Source: Pseudescherichia sp031998825
GTDB lineage: Bacteria; Pseudomonadota; Gammaproteobacteria; Enterobacterales; Enterobacteriaceae
Assembly: GCF_031998825.1 (NCBI RefSeq)
Contig: NZ_DAMACX010000014.1
Coordinates: forward strand, 1 to 64,000
Length of the DNA stretch: 64,000 bases
Reading direction: 5' to 3'
Position numbers and translations under genes: made by a program. Within the stretch, counting starts at the first letter, position 1, and every line of letters starts with the position of its first letter. A model generated the notes under the pieces. It saw only the letters and a list, made by a program, of their open reading frames with translations. It ran no database searches and was not told the origin of the DNA. Positions 1 through 7,228 of this stretch are shown here, piece after piece.

Positions 1-66
1 CTCTGCTTGCCGGGCCTACAGAATGGTGCGATTTGTAGGCCCGGCAAGCAGAGCGCCACCCGGCGT
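1..66. repeat. REP-like palindromic repeat
   Basis: Bases 1-20 and 34-53 are a perfect 20-bp inverted repeat around a 13-base loop, followed by a CGCCACCCGGCG tail. The core GCCGGGCCTACA recurs at 28832, 40024, 45792 and 47278, so this is one copy of an interspersed REP/BIME-type family. It lies just downstream of the pitA stop and may protect or terminate that transcript. Confidence 0.85.
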
Positions 67-77
67 TATGCAGCCAT

Positions 78-1574
78 TTAAATCAGCTGCAGTGCCACCC
101 AGTACAGCGCCCCGGAGAGGAAAATCGCTGCCGGCAGGGTCAGGACCCAGGCCATCAGGATGTTAGTTACGGTTTTACGCTGCAAACCGCCGCCATCCAC
201 GATCATCGTTCCCGCTACTGAAGAGGAGAGAACGTGAGTGGTGGATACCGGCATCCCGGTATAGCTCGCCAGGCCGATAGAGACGGCGGAGGTGAGCTGG
301 GCCGACATGCCCTGCGCATAGGTCATGCCTTTCTTGCCGATCTTCTCGCCGATGGTGGTGGCGACGCGACGCCAGCCAATCATCGTACCCAGGCCCAGCG
401 CCAGCGCGACTGCCATGATGATCCACACCGGTGCATACTCGATAGTGCTCAGCATATCGCCCTTCAGCTTCTTCAGCAGACGCTGGTCGTCCGCGCTCAC
501 TTCCGGCTGCTTGGCGACCTTATCGGTGATATCAGAGATGCAGAGCATGATGCGACGCAGCTGGCTGCGCTGCTCAATCGGCAGCTTGTCATAGCTTTCG
601 ATATTGGTCAGCATCGCTTTAGCGCGATCCAGCGCCACAACGGCGCGGCCTGCATGGCAGTGGAACTCGCCGTTAGGGCCTACGGTCTGCTCGGGCGTTG
701 GGATCACCGGCTCAGCGCCGGTTGCCTTCAGCAGCAGATCGGGGTGTTGCTGGAACCAGGTCTCAACGTTGTTTACCGCATCACGGGTACGGGTGATGTC
801 GTAGCCGGAGGCATTCATATTCACCACGAAGCCTGCCGGAGCCACACCAATCAGTACCAGCATAATCAGGCCGATGCCTTTCTGGCCATCGTTAGCACCG
901 TGAGAGAAGGCCACGCCGATAGCCGAGAGGATCAGGGCAATACGCGTCCAGAACGGCGGCTTTTTCTTGCCGTCCTGCTTTTCACGCTCGGCTGGGGTGA
1001 GGTGAATACGGGCGCGTTTTTTGGTGTTGCTCCAGTAACGACGAAGGATAAACACCAGGCCGCCCGCAAAGACCAGGCCGACAATCGGCGAGAGGATCAG
1101 CGAGGCGAAGATGTTGATCACCTTCGGCACGTTCAGCGCATCCACCAGCGAGGTACCGGTCATCAGTGCATTGGTTAAACCAATCCCGATAATGGCACCG
1201 ATCAGGGTGTGTGAACTGGAGGCCGGAAGCCCAAAGTACCAGGTACCCAGGTTCCAGATGATCGCAGCCAGCAGCATGGAGAAGACCATGGCAAGGCCGT
1301 GTGCAGAGCCAACGTTCAGCAGCAGATCCGTTGGTAACATATGCACGATGGCATAGGCTACGCTCAGGCCACCAAGCAGAACGCCGAAGAAGTTAAAGAG
1401 GGCCGCCATGACGACCGCAATCTGCGAGCGTAATGCGCGAGTATAGATCACGGTTGCCACTGCGTTCGCCGTGTCGTGGAAGCCGTTGATTGCTTCGTAG
1501 AACAGCACAAAACCCAGAGCAAGGAGTAATAACAACCCGGTATGAAGATCCAGGCCAGCAAACAAATGTAACAT
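78..1574 (-). CDS. pitA: Low-affinity inorganic phosphate/metal-phosphate symporter PitA
   Basis: 498-residue inner-membrane PiT-family transporter that takes up metal-phosphate with protons. The N-terminal block contains the family signature NGFHDTANAVATVIYT (about residues 30-45). A second PiT block, with the signature SHGANDGQKGIGL, follows a charged loop near residue 200. A long hydrophilic insert (about residues 255-375) precedes the last membrane segments. Length matches E. coli PitA (499). It is divergent from yhiN, as in E. coli. Identification is by recall of the family sequence and by gene order. Confidence 0.97.
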   Translation of the reverse strand: MLHLFAGLDLHTGLLLLLALGFVLFYEAINGFHDTANAVATVIYTRALRSQIAVVMAALFNFFGVLLGGLSVAYAIVHMLPTDLLLNVGSAHGLAMVFSMLLAAIIWNLGTWYFGLPASSSHTLIGAIIGIGLTNALMTGTSLVDALNVPKVINIFASLILSPIVGLVFAGGLVFILRRYWSNTKKRARIHLTPAEREKQDGKKKPPFWTRIALILSAIGVAFSHGANDGQKGIGLIMLVLIGVAPAGFVVNMNASGYDITRTRDAVNNVETWFQQHPDLLLKATGAEPVIPTPEQTVGPNGEFHCHAGRAVVALDRAKAMLTNIESYDKLPIEQRSQLRRIMLCISDITDKVAKQPEVSADDQRLLKKLKGDMLSTIEYAPVWIIMAVALALGLGTMIGWRRVATTIGEKIGKKGMTYAQGMSAQLTSAVSIGLASYTGMPVSTTHVLSSSVAGTMIVDGGGLQRKTVTNILMAWVLTLPAAIFLSGALYWVALQLI

Positions 1575-1805
1575 AGGACGTTACGCCATTTTTGAGGTCA
1601 TGAACGCCGCGCATTATCATGGACATTCGCGGCGGGGGCAAAGTGAAATATAGCTTTTTTTTGATATTTATCCTGCGCCTGTAACGGTACGTAAATAATT
1701 ATGTCATAAATTTCAACGAAATGACCATTTTCATCACCATTTGCGCTGGTGCGACCACCGCATAAAATTTACAATCCGCGCCGGATTAGCGAAGAGGAAT
1801 GCAGT

Positions 1806-2999
1806 GTGGAAAGGTTTGATGCCGTTATCATTGGGGCTGGCGCGGCGGGGATGTTCTGTGCGGCAATAGCCGGACAGGCAGGCAGCCGGGTGCTGTTACT
1901 GGACAATGGTAAGAAACCCGGACGTAAAATTCTTATGTCTGGCGGCGGTCGCTGCAACTTTACTAACCTTTATGTCGAGCCTGCGGCCTATTTAAGCCAG
2001 AACCCGCATTTTTGCAAATCTGCGCTGGCGCGCTATACCCAGTGGGATTTTATCGATCTGGTCGGCAAGCACGGTATTGCCTGGCATGAGAAGACGCTTG
2101 GTCAACTTTTCTGCGACGACTCCGCGCAGCAGATTGTTGATCTGCTGGTGACAGAATGCACAAAGGGAAATGTAACTACACGTCTGCGTAGCGAGGTGCT
2201 CGACGTCACCCATGACGACGCAGGCTATACGTTGCAGCTCAACGGCGAAAGCGTGGTAACAAACAAGCTGGTGATTGCCAGCGGTGGGCTGTCGATGCCC
2301 GGCCTGGGCGCATCGCCGTTTGGCTATAAGATTGCCGAGCAGTTTGGCCTGAAGGTACTACCCACACGGGCGGGCCTTGTACCGTTCACACTGCATAAGC
2401 CGCTGCTGGAGCAGCTGTCGCTCCTCTCCGGCGTGTCGGTGCCTGCGGTTATCACTGCAGAGGACGGGACGGTGTTCCGTGAAAGCCTGCTCTTTACCCA
2501 TCGCGGCCTCTCCGGCCCGGCTGTGCTGCAGATCTCCAGCTACTGGCAGCCCGGCGAGTTTGTCACCATCAACATGCTGCCGGAGTGCGATCTGGATGCG
2601 TTTCTTAACGATCAGCGCGCTGCCCACCCAAACCAGAGCCTGAAAAATACGCTGGCGATGCAGCTGCCGAAACGGCTCATTGAGTGTCTACAGCAGCTCG
2701 GACAGATCCCGGACGTGACCCTGAAACAGCTCAACAGCCGCGAACAGCAGACCCTGGTGGATAACCTGACCAGCTGGCGGGTGCAGCCCAACGGCACCGA
2801 GGGCTACCGCACGGCAGAGGTGACGCTCGGCGGCGTCGATACCCATGAGCTTTCCTCACGCACCATGGAAGCACGCAATGTGCCGGGACTCTACTTTATC
2901 GGCGAGGTGGTGGACGTGACTGGCTGGCTGGGGGGATATAACTTCCAGTGGGCGTGGTCAAGCGCCTGGGCCTGTGCGCAGGCGCTGGTAGAGACCTAA
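1806..2999 (+). CDS. yhiN: NAD(P)/FAD-dependent oxidoreductase YhiN (HI0933 family)
   Basis: Flavoprotein of unknown substrate with an N-terminal dinucleotide-binding motif GAGAAG and the family motif GRKILMSGGGRCNFTN. I start it at GTG 1806 (397 residues): AGGA at 1795-1798 is 7 bases upstream, and residue 2 onward (ERFDAVIIGAG) aligns with the start of E. coli YhiN (400). An in-frame GTG at 1749 would add 19 residues but has no good ribosome site. The last 46 bases of conserved coding sequence are duplicated at 7163-7208, so the present 3' end (ALVET) probably came in with the adjacent island, and the older end (ALVEQD) lies stranded downstream. Confidence 0.93.
   Translation: MERFDAVIIGAGAAGMFCAAIAGQAGSRVLLLDNGKKPGRKILMSGGGRCNFTNLYVEPAAYLSQNPHFCKSALARYTQWDFIDLVGKHGIAWHEKTLGQLFCDDSAQQIVDLLVTECTKGNVTTRLRSEVLDVTHDDAGYTLQLNGESVVTNKLVIASGGLSMPGLGASPFGYKIAEQFGLKVLPTRAGLVPFTLHKPLLEQLSLLSGVSVPAVITAEDGTVFRESLLFTHRGLSGPAVLQISSYWQPGEFVTINMLPECDLDAFLNDQRAAHPNQSLKNTLAMQLPKRLIECLQQLGQIPDVTLKQLNSREQQTLVDNLTSWRVQPNGTEGYRTAEVTLGGVDTHELSSRTMEARNVPGLYFIGEVVDVTGWLGGYNFQWAWSSAWACAQALVET
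2948..2993 (+). repeat. Direct repeat, left copy (inside yhiN 3' end)
   Basis: These 46 bases match 7163-7208 at 44 positions (differences at 2954/7169 and 2987/7202), and similarity stops abruptly at both ends. The two copies flank the AT-rich RiPP island, which fits an integration that used the 3' end of yhiN as its attachment site and restored the reading frame. Confidence 0.85.
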
Positions 3000-3031
3000 G
3001 TCTGATATCAAAAAAGGAAAAAGGTCATCAT

Positions 3032-3277
3032 TCAAGATTCATATGAGATTAATATGCCCGCGGCCGATGCTTTAACAATAAACTCTGCTAGATCATCGTT
3101 GCTTATCCCCGGGCATAAAGACGTTAGCTCGTGTTGAGTGAGCGGCCCATTTGAAAAGTGCCTGATTATAGAAAAACCCTCAGGGTTAAACTTATGGACG
3201 ATAAATTTATTGCTATCGAAAACAATATTTTCATCTTCTCTGAGAACCGTGTTTTTGTTCAAAATGTATCTTGTCAT
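3032..3277 (-). CDS. Small PqqD-like (RiPP recognition element?) protein
   Basis: 81 residues. ATG 3277 is preceded by GAGG at 5-base spacing, and that SD abuts the TGA of the upstream gene, so the two are translationally coupled. Size, basic N-terminal strand region, the central NPEGFSIIRHF motif and a C-terminal helical half with acidic and glycine positions (PGISNDDLAEFI, then AAGILI) resemble PqqD-type winged-helix proteins. Those proteins bind leader peptides and deliver them to radical SAM enzymes. This assignment is by fold pattern and operon context, not a confident family match. It is the last gene of the leftward operon that starts at 6889. An upstream ATG at 3316 lacks a comparable SD. 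Confidence 0.6.
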   Translation of the reverse strand: MTRYILNKNTVLREDENIVFDSNKFIVHKFNPEGFSIIRHFSNGPLTQHELTSLCPGISNDDLAEFIVKASAAGILISYES

Positions 3278-3284
3278 ATCAACC

Positions 3285-4505
3285 TCAAAGTAAGTTATTT
3301 GCCAGTTTTTTATCAAATAGCCTAAACAAATCGCTTTCTATTCCACTCATAGCCGCTGTAAGAGCTTCATTGTAAAAATAAGTGGTAACGTATGGCTTCA
3401 ATATATTTAAGGCCCAAATATTAATATCTCTTTCTGTTTGCTTTTTTATTTTTTCTAGGGGATCTACGCTTACTGCGCCGAGAGCCTTATGGCCAATTTC
3501 ATGCGCTAAAACCAAAAGGCGACAGGAGAGTGATAAATCATCAGCTATAATAATGGTGTGGGATGCTCCCGATATAAAGATTGAGCCGCTACAGTGGATC
3601 TTATCTCGTGCAACTATCCAAACGTTGTCAATTCTGTATTTATTAATAAGTAATTTCTCAATAGACTGAAGGCGTGTTAGTGCATATTGATTTTTCTTTG
3701 AAATATACACATCAATGGGGTCGTCTATATCCAGATGCCCAATTGGCGCTGAGTATTCATTGAAACAAATCGTTTTGTCAGCCATAACAACAACTTTTTT
3801 ATCGCTCAAATGAAATTCTTCATAGCCTCCATTATGGATTTCATATCCCGGAATAACTATTTTTCCGGTTTTAGCATAGCCGCTAATTTCACTCAACAAT
3901 AACTCTTTCTCTTGTTGCGTGACTTCGTTATATCCCCGAGCCTTTCCTTGCGTTGTAGTAACCCAGAAATAAATTTTTATTTTTTCGACGTCAATGTTTA
4001 AATAGTAGTCGATAAGGGTAGCGATATTTCTCACGTTCTCCTGAAAAACACAGATCGCTACCGTTATTAAGAACCCTAAAGACAAGTAATATTTAATATT
4101 TTTATCGATAATACCACCGACAAGTCGCTCAGGAGGTGTTGGAAGATGTGTGCTTTCAATATCATCTATACTTATCTGAAGGTTTTTTATACCCGATGCG
4201 AGTAAGCGCTGTAGCTTTTCAGTATTTGTGTCTAATCCTGTAATACCAATTAATGGAACCATTTTACTGTCAATTATATACTGGGTGATCTCATTGAAAG
4301 CGGGATGAAGCATAGGATCTCCGCCAGAGATAATAAGCATCAGAATTTTATTTCTACTAAAGCTATCAATAACGAGTTTAATTTCTTGCAGTGATAACAT
4401 GCTTTTATTAAGGCAACCGGAATCGACATAAAAACAGTGGCCACACTGCAACTGACAAAAGTTTGTTAAATACAAGGAGGCAGAGAGAGGAGGGCTAGTA
4501 TGCAT
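3285..4505 (-). CDS. Radical SAM protein fused to a C-terminal HExxH metallopeptidase domain
   Basis: 406 residues. The N-terminal half carries the [4Fe-4S]/SAM motif C17-x3-C21-x2-C24 (NFCQLQCGHC) and a GGDP motif equivalent to the usual GGEP. The C-terminal third looks like an M78 (ImmA/IrrE-type) zinc peptidase: HEIGH at 335-339 with a candidate third ligand E358 in QTERD, followed by a helix resembling the end of that fold (WALNILKPYV). ATG 4505 has AAGGAT 5 bases upstream and overlaps the end of the exporter gene by 11 bases. In this operon the radical SAM half could modify the precursor, or act as a binding scaffold, while the peptidase half removes the leader. That pairing of roles is inference. 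I do not recognise the fusion as a described architecture. Confidence 0.8.
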   Translation of the reverse strand: MHTSPPLSASLYLTNFCQLQCGHCFYVDSGCLNKSMLSLQEIKLVIDSFSRNKILMLIISGGDPMLHPAFNEITQYIIDSKMVPLIGITGLDTNTEKLQRLLASGIKNLQISIDDIESTHLPTPPERLVGGIIDKNIKYYLSLGFLITVAICVFQENVRNIATLIDYYLNIDVEKIKIYFWVTTTQGKARGYNEVTQQEKELLLSEISGYAKTGKIVIPGYEIHNGGYEEFHLSDKKVVVMADKTICFNEYSAPIGHLDIDDPIDVYISKKNQYALTRLQSIEKLLINKYRIDNVWIVARDKIHCSGSIFISGASHTIIIADDLSLSCRLLVLAHEIGHKALGAVSVDPLEKIKKQTERDINIWALNILKPYVTTYFYNEALTAAMSGIESDLFRLFDKKLANNLL

Positions 4506-5760
4506 TTTTCATCCTTATACCTACAAAATAGATAATCATAAATATAAACATGACAACTATGTGTAAATAAAACATGACGATTGAAATGGTTATATTTTGA
4601 TTTACAAAAAAGCCACTAATGGTCATACCTATTGAGGTTGCTAAACTTCGTAGTAAGAAACCAAAGGATAAAAGCGTTGTTCTATAGGGGTAGTCTATAG
4701 GTATGGCATTATGTTGTTCAAAACTGGTCATTGCGGGAAGGCTAATCCGGGCTAACTGATGAATAATAAAGCCCACGATAAAGAAGGCAACAATGTAGCC
4801 AGATAAGAAAAATGATATCCCCCCAATAATCAAGGTTAATAAGAATAAAAAAGTAGAATCTAATTTACGTAATGTCATGTTTTTTGACTTTTGGAGTAGA
4901 GTCGAGATAACCATCGATATCACAATGGATATGGCAAATAAATATCCCAGATTTACGCTGCTCCAGCGGTGTTCTGCCAGGAAAGGTTGATAAAAATTGA
5001 GGCTTGTGCGCATCACTACAAAGAGTAGGGTAGATATAATCATGGGAATGAAAAAATCAGGAAGAAAAACAATCTCTTTGATTTCCGATAACTTCTTGTT
5101 ATTTGATATTTTTTTTGGTGAGGTGGTATTTACAACAATATCTTTACCAGGCCATAGAATCAATAGACAAATAATTGAAATTAAGGTTCCTGTGCCGAGA
5201 AATACGAGGTCCAGGATCATGGGGTAGGCGATGTTTTTTGCTGCCAGGTAGCCTCCTGTGATTGAAGCTAAGGCGCTAACAAGTATACCGATTGAAGACG
5301 CTCTTTTTAATATTGGCTGATAACTATCTTCATTGTGGCTTTTAGAACTTGCATCATAAGCAATAGACTCTAAATTTCCACTTGCTAAACTGCCTCCTAC
5401 ACTTAGAAGAATTGCTGAAGGAATCAAAACCATCCTTCCCGGGTATATAAGCAAAATTGATAAGCCCAGGAAGTATATAACGCGTCCAATAAGGTAAGAT
5501 TTGTTCCAGCCAACTTTGTCCGATACAACGCCTAACGGCACTTCAAGGACCATATTTAATATAAATATCGCTGAGATGAAATTAGAGTATTCCCACAGCG
5601 TAACGCTGACATATTTCAGGTAATACAATACGACCACCGGTGCTAAAAATGCCTCTAATGGCAAGAAAGAGTTGATAAGAATGAGATGTTTTATAAGAAG
5701 GAAACGCTTTTTACTTATCGTAACAGAATCAAGCTTGTCACACTCATGGATGTTTTCCAT
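4495..5760 (-). CDS. MFS transporter, candidate exporter of the modified peptide
   Basis: 421 residues with about 12 hydrophobic segments. The loop after the second segment has the MFS signature pattern (LGVVSDKVGWNKSYLIGR). ATG 5760 lies one base after the TAA of the upstream radical SAM gene and has GAGGG at suitable spacing, which decides this start over a longer in-frame one at 5853. The tight coupling suggests it exports the operon's product or protects the producer. Sequence is AT-rich, unlike the flanking chromosome. Substrate cannot be read from sequence. Confidence 0.8.
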   Translation of the reverse strand: MENIHECDKLDSVTISKKRFLLIKHLILINSFLPLEAFLAPVVVLYYLKYVSVTLWEYSNFISAIFILNMVLEVPLGVVSDKVGWNKSYLIGRVIYFLGLSILLIYPGRMVLIPSAILLSVGGSLASGNLESIAYDASSKSHNEDSYQPILKRASSIGILVSALASITGGYLAAKNIAYPMILDLVFLGTGTLISIICLLILWPGKDIVVNTTSPKKISNNKKLSEIKEIVFLPDFFIPMIISTLLFVVMRTSLNFYQPFLAEHRWSSVNLGYLFAISIVISMVISTLLQKSKNMTLRKLDSTFLFLLTLIIGGISFFLSGYIVAFFIVGFIIHQLARISLPAMTSFEQHNAIPIDYPYRTTLLSFGFLLRSLATSIGMTISGFFVNQNITISIVMFYLHIVVMFIFMIIYFVGIRMKNAY

Positions 5761-5761
5761 A

Positions 5762-6733
5762 TTATCCCTCAAATATATTTTTATTATATTGCATATATAA
5801 AATATGACACCCGTGCTCATGTACCTCATTAAATTTAGTGTTATTATCTTCAAGGTTTACTCTGCGCCATTTATTAAATAATTCATCATTCTGCCATATA
5901 TCAATAACATCTCCTTTCTTCTCTATTTTTCTCTCAGTGCGATCTACGTCTGTCCATAAATCACAAGCTGACACGGTCAAATCATTATTTATTACCATCG
6001 TACTGGTACCCGCCCCGCAACCCAACGTCATAGAATCATGTGTTATTACCGACGCGGGATTGAATGCCCCTAAAACGATGAGATCGGGAAATGTTCTTTT
6101 AATATCACTTATCTCTTTTCTAATTGCAGAGATATGTTCTGTATTGAGAGTAAGGTTTCTACTTTCTAATGCTCCACTGCCCAAAGGCATAAAAACAGAA
6201 AATTTAACTTTTCTTATGCCACTGGCATAGATAGATTGACAAAACCCAAAGATGCCATTGAAATTTTTTTTATTTAAGGTCATCGCAATTTCAGTGTTTG
6301 CGTTTTTATCGAGTAAGCGTTTAACACCAGTCATTGCTTTAAGAAATGAGTTTACTCCCCTAATTTCATCATTAATCTCAGCATTCATCCCTTCTATGCT
6401 GATTTGAAAATCACAGCAGCCCGCTGACAGGAGTGACTCGACCCTTTTTTTTGTAAGCAACGTCCCATTTGTTCCAATTTTGACATGGATCCCGCTTACG
6501 GCTGTATGTTTGACAATGGCTTCTAAATCTTTTCTTATTAAAGGCTCGCCACCAAGAAAGTTAATATCTTTGACTCCAATCTCAGCGAGTTCATCGACTA
6601 TGTTTAAAATTTTAGTAAGGCTGCTTTCTCCATGATACGAAGACAAATAACAGTGCTTGCATCGGAGATTACACCTGCCGGTTATGTACCACTTAACAAA
6701 CAGAGGTGTGTTTAGAGTAAGTAACGGAATCAT
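5762..6733 (-). CDS. Radical SAM peptide-modifying enzyme with SPASM-like C-terminus
   Basis: 323 residues. C21-x3-C25-x2-C28 (GRCNLRCKHC) binds the SAM cluster, and GGEP follows in FLGGEPLIRKDLEAI. The C-terminal part has only three well-placed cysteines (GCGAGTS, SACDLW and HGCHI), so it looks like a reduced SPASM or twitch domain holding at most one auxiliary cluster. ATG 6733 is preceded by GGGAG at 6-base spacing, which is better than the upstream in-frame ATG at 6793. It directly follows the 28-codon precursor gene and is the main candidate for installing the modification. Reaction type (thioether, C-C crosslink, epimerisation) is not determinable here. Confidence 0.85.
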   Translation of the reverse strand: MIPLLTLNTPLFVKWYITGRCNLRCKHCYLSSYHGESSLTKILNIVDELAEIGVKDINFLGGEPLIRKDLEAIVKHTAVSGIHVKIGTNGTLLTKKRVESLLSAGCCDFQISIEGMNAEINDEIRGVNSFLKAMTGVKRLLDKNANTEIAMTLNKKNFNGIFGFCQSIYASGIRKVKFSVFMPLGSGALESRNLTLNTEHISAIRKEISDIKRTFPDLIVLGAFNPASVITHDSMTLGCGAGTSTMVINNDLTVSACDLWTDVDRTERKIEKKGDVIDIWQNDELFNKWRRVNLEDNNTKFNEVHEHGCHILYMQYNKNIFEG

Positions 6734-6802
6734 AATGCTCCCACACTTTATCTCAATATTTAAGGCTACCCGGACAGGTAGCCTTATTGCCACAATATGA
6801 CT

Positions 6803-6889
6803 TTAGAAGCCGCCCCCTGCGTTAGAGGTGCTTGAGCTACTCATACAACCTGCAACAGGGATTGATTTGAAATCTGGTTTATTATTCAT
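6803..6889 (-). CDS. RiPP precursor peptide (28 aa)
   Basis: A short reading frame too small for routine calling: ATG 6889 with a textbook AAGGAG SD 5 bases upstream, 28 codons, TAA at 6803-6805. The N-terminal half reads MNNKPDFKSIPVAG, like a RiPP leader. The second half begins with the only Cys (C15), continues with a Ser/Thr-rich run, and ends with Gly25-Gly26-Gly27 and the terminal Phe28. Being first in an operon with two radical SAM proteins, a PqqD-like protein, a peptidase domain and an exporter makes it the expected substrate. The single Cys next to several Ser/Thr/Asn residues would permit a thioether crosslink. The Phe would permit an aromatic crosslink. I do not recognise the family. 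Confidence 0.85.
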   Translation of the reverse strand: MNNKPDFKSIPVAGCMSSSSTSNAGGGF

Positions 6890-7162
6890 AATAACTCCTT
6901 GATTTAATCTCATATTGATTTTGCAAAACCACATGGTTGTTGTGGTTGCGTAGTTATAACTACTCCCTTAAATTTTATTGTCAAACATTTCTAATGTAAT
7001 TTTTTATTATTTAAGATAACTAACTGATTAAATAAAGTTTTTATTTTAAATTCATCATTTAAATATATTTTTATTACATATTTGCTATATAAATAAATTA
7101 CACGAAAACGTAATGTCTAATTTGGATTGATAATATTCCAGGGGCGAAGGAGTATGCTTTTT
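6890..7162. other. AT-rich gene-free region upstream of the RiPP operon
   Basis: Holds the operon's leader and promoter (see 6950-6984), an imperfect hairpin (AACCACA 6927-6933 with TGTGGTT 6941-6947) in the putative leader, and about 150 bases of very AT-rich sequence up to the right direct repeat. I see no convincing gene, integrase remnant or terminal inverted repeats in it. Confidence 0.6.
6950..6984 (-). promoter_or_regulatory. Candidate sigma70 promoter with a palindrome over the -10 of the RiPP operon
   Basis: On the minus strand a consensus -35 TTGACA (6979-6984) is followed after 19 bases by TTATAA (6954-6959). The -10 sits inside a perfect 14-base palindrome GTAGTTATAACTAC (6950-6963), a plausible operator. 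The spacer is 2 bases over optimum, so this is a candidate only. Confidence 0.45.
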
Positions 7163-7208
7163 GTGGGCATGGTCAAGCGCCTGGGCCTGTGCGCAGGCGC
7201 TTGTAGAG
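7163..7208 (+). repeat. Direct repeat, right copy (stranded yhiN 3' end)
   Basis: Duplicate of 2948-2993 with two mismatches. Read in the yhiN frame it encodes the same C-terminal residues, then Gln-Asp and a TAA at 7215. It therefore looks like the original end of yhiN displaced by the island. It lies next to the backbone aspartokinase gene. Confidence 0.85.
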
Positions 7209-7228
7209 CAAGACTAACTCGTTAGCCT

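Noticed and set aside
6803..6889. Lipobox-like VAGC in the 28-residue peptide suggesting a lipoprotein
   Set aside because: No hydrophobic signal sequence precedes it and the context is a RiPP operon.
7154..7225. Small frame starting ATGCTTTTTG with AAGGAG before it, at the right direct repeat
   Set aside because: The SD is only a base or so from the ATG, and the frame runs out of phase through the yhiN remnant. No support as a gene.
3000..7228. Transposon or prophage origin of the RiPP island
   Set aside because: No transposase, integrase or terminal inverted repeats are visible; only the 46-bp direct duplication supports integration.
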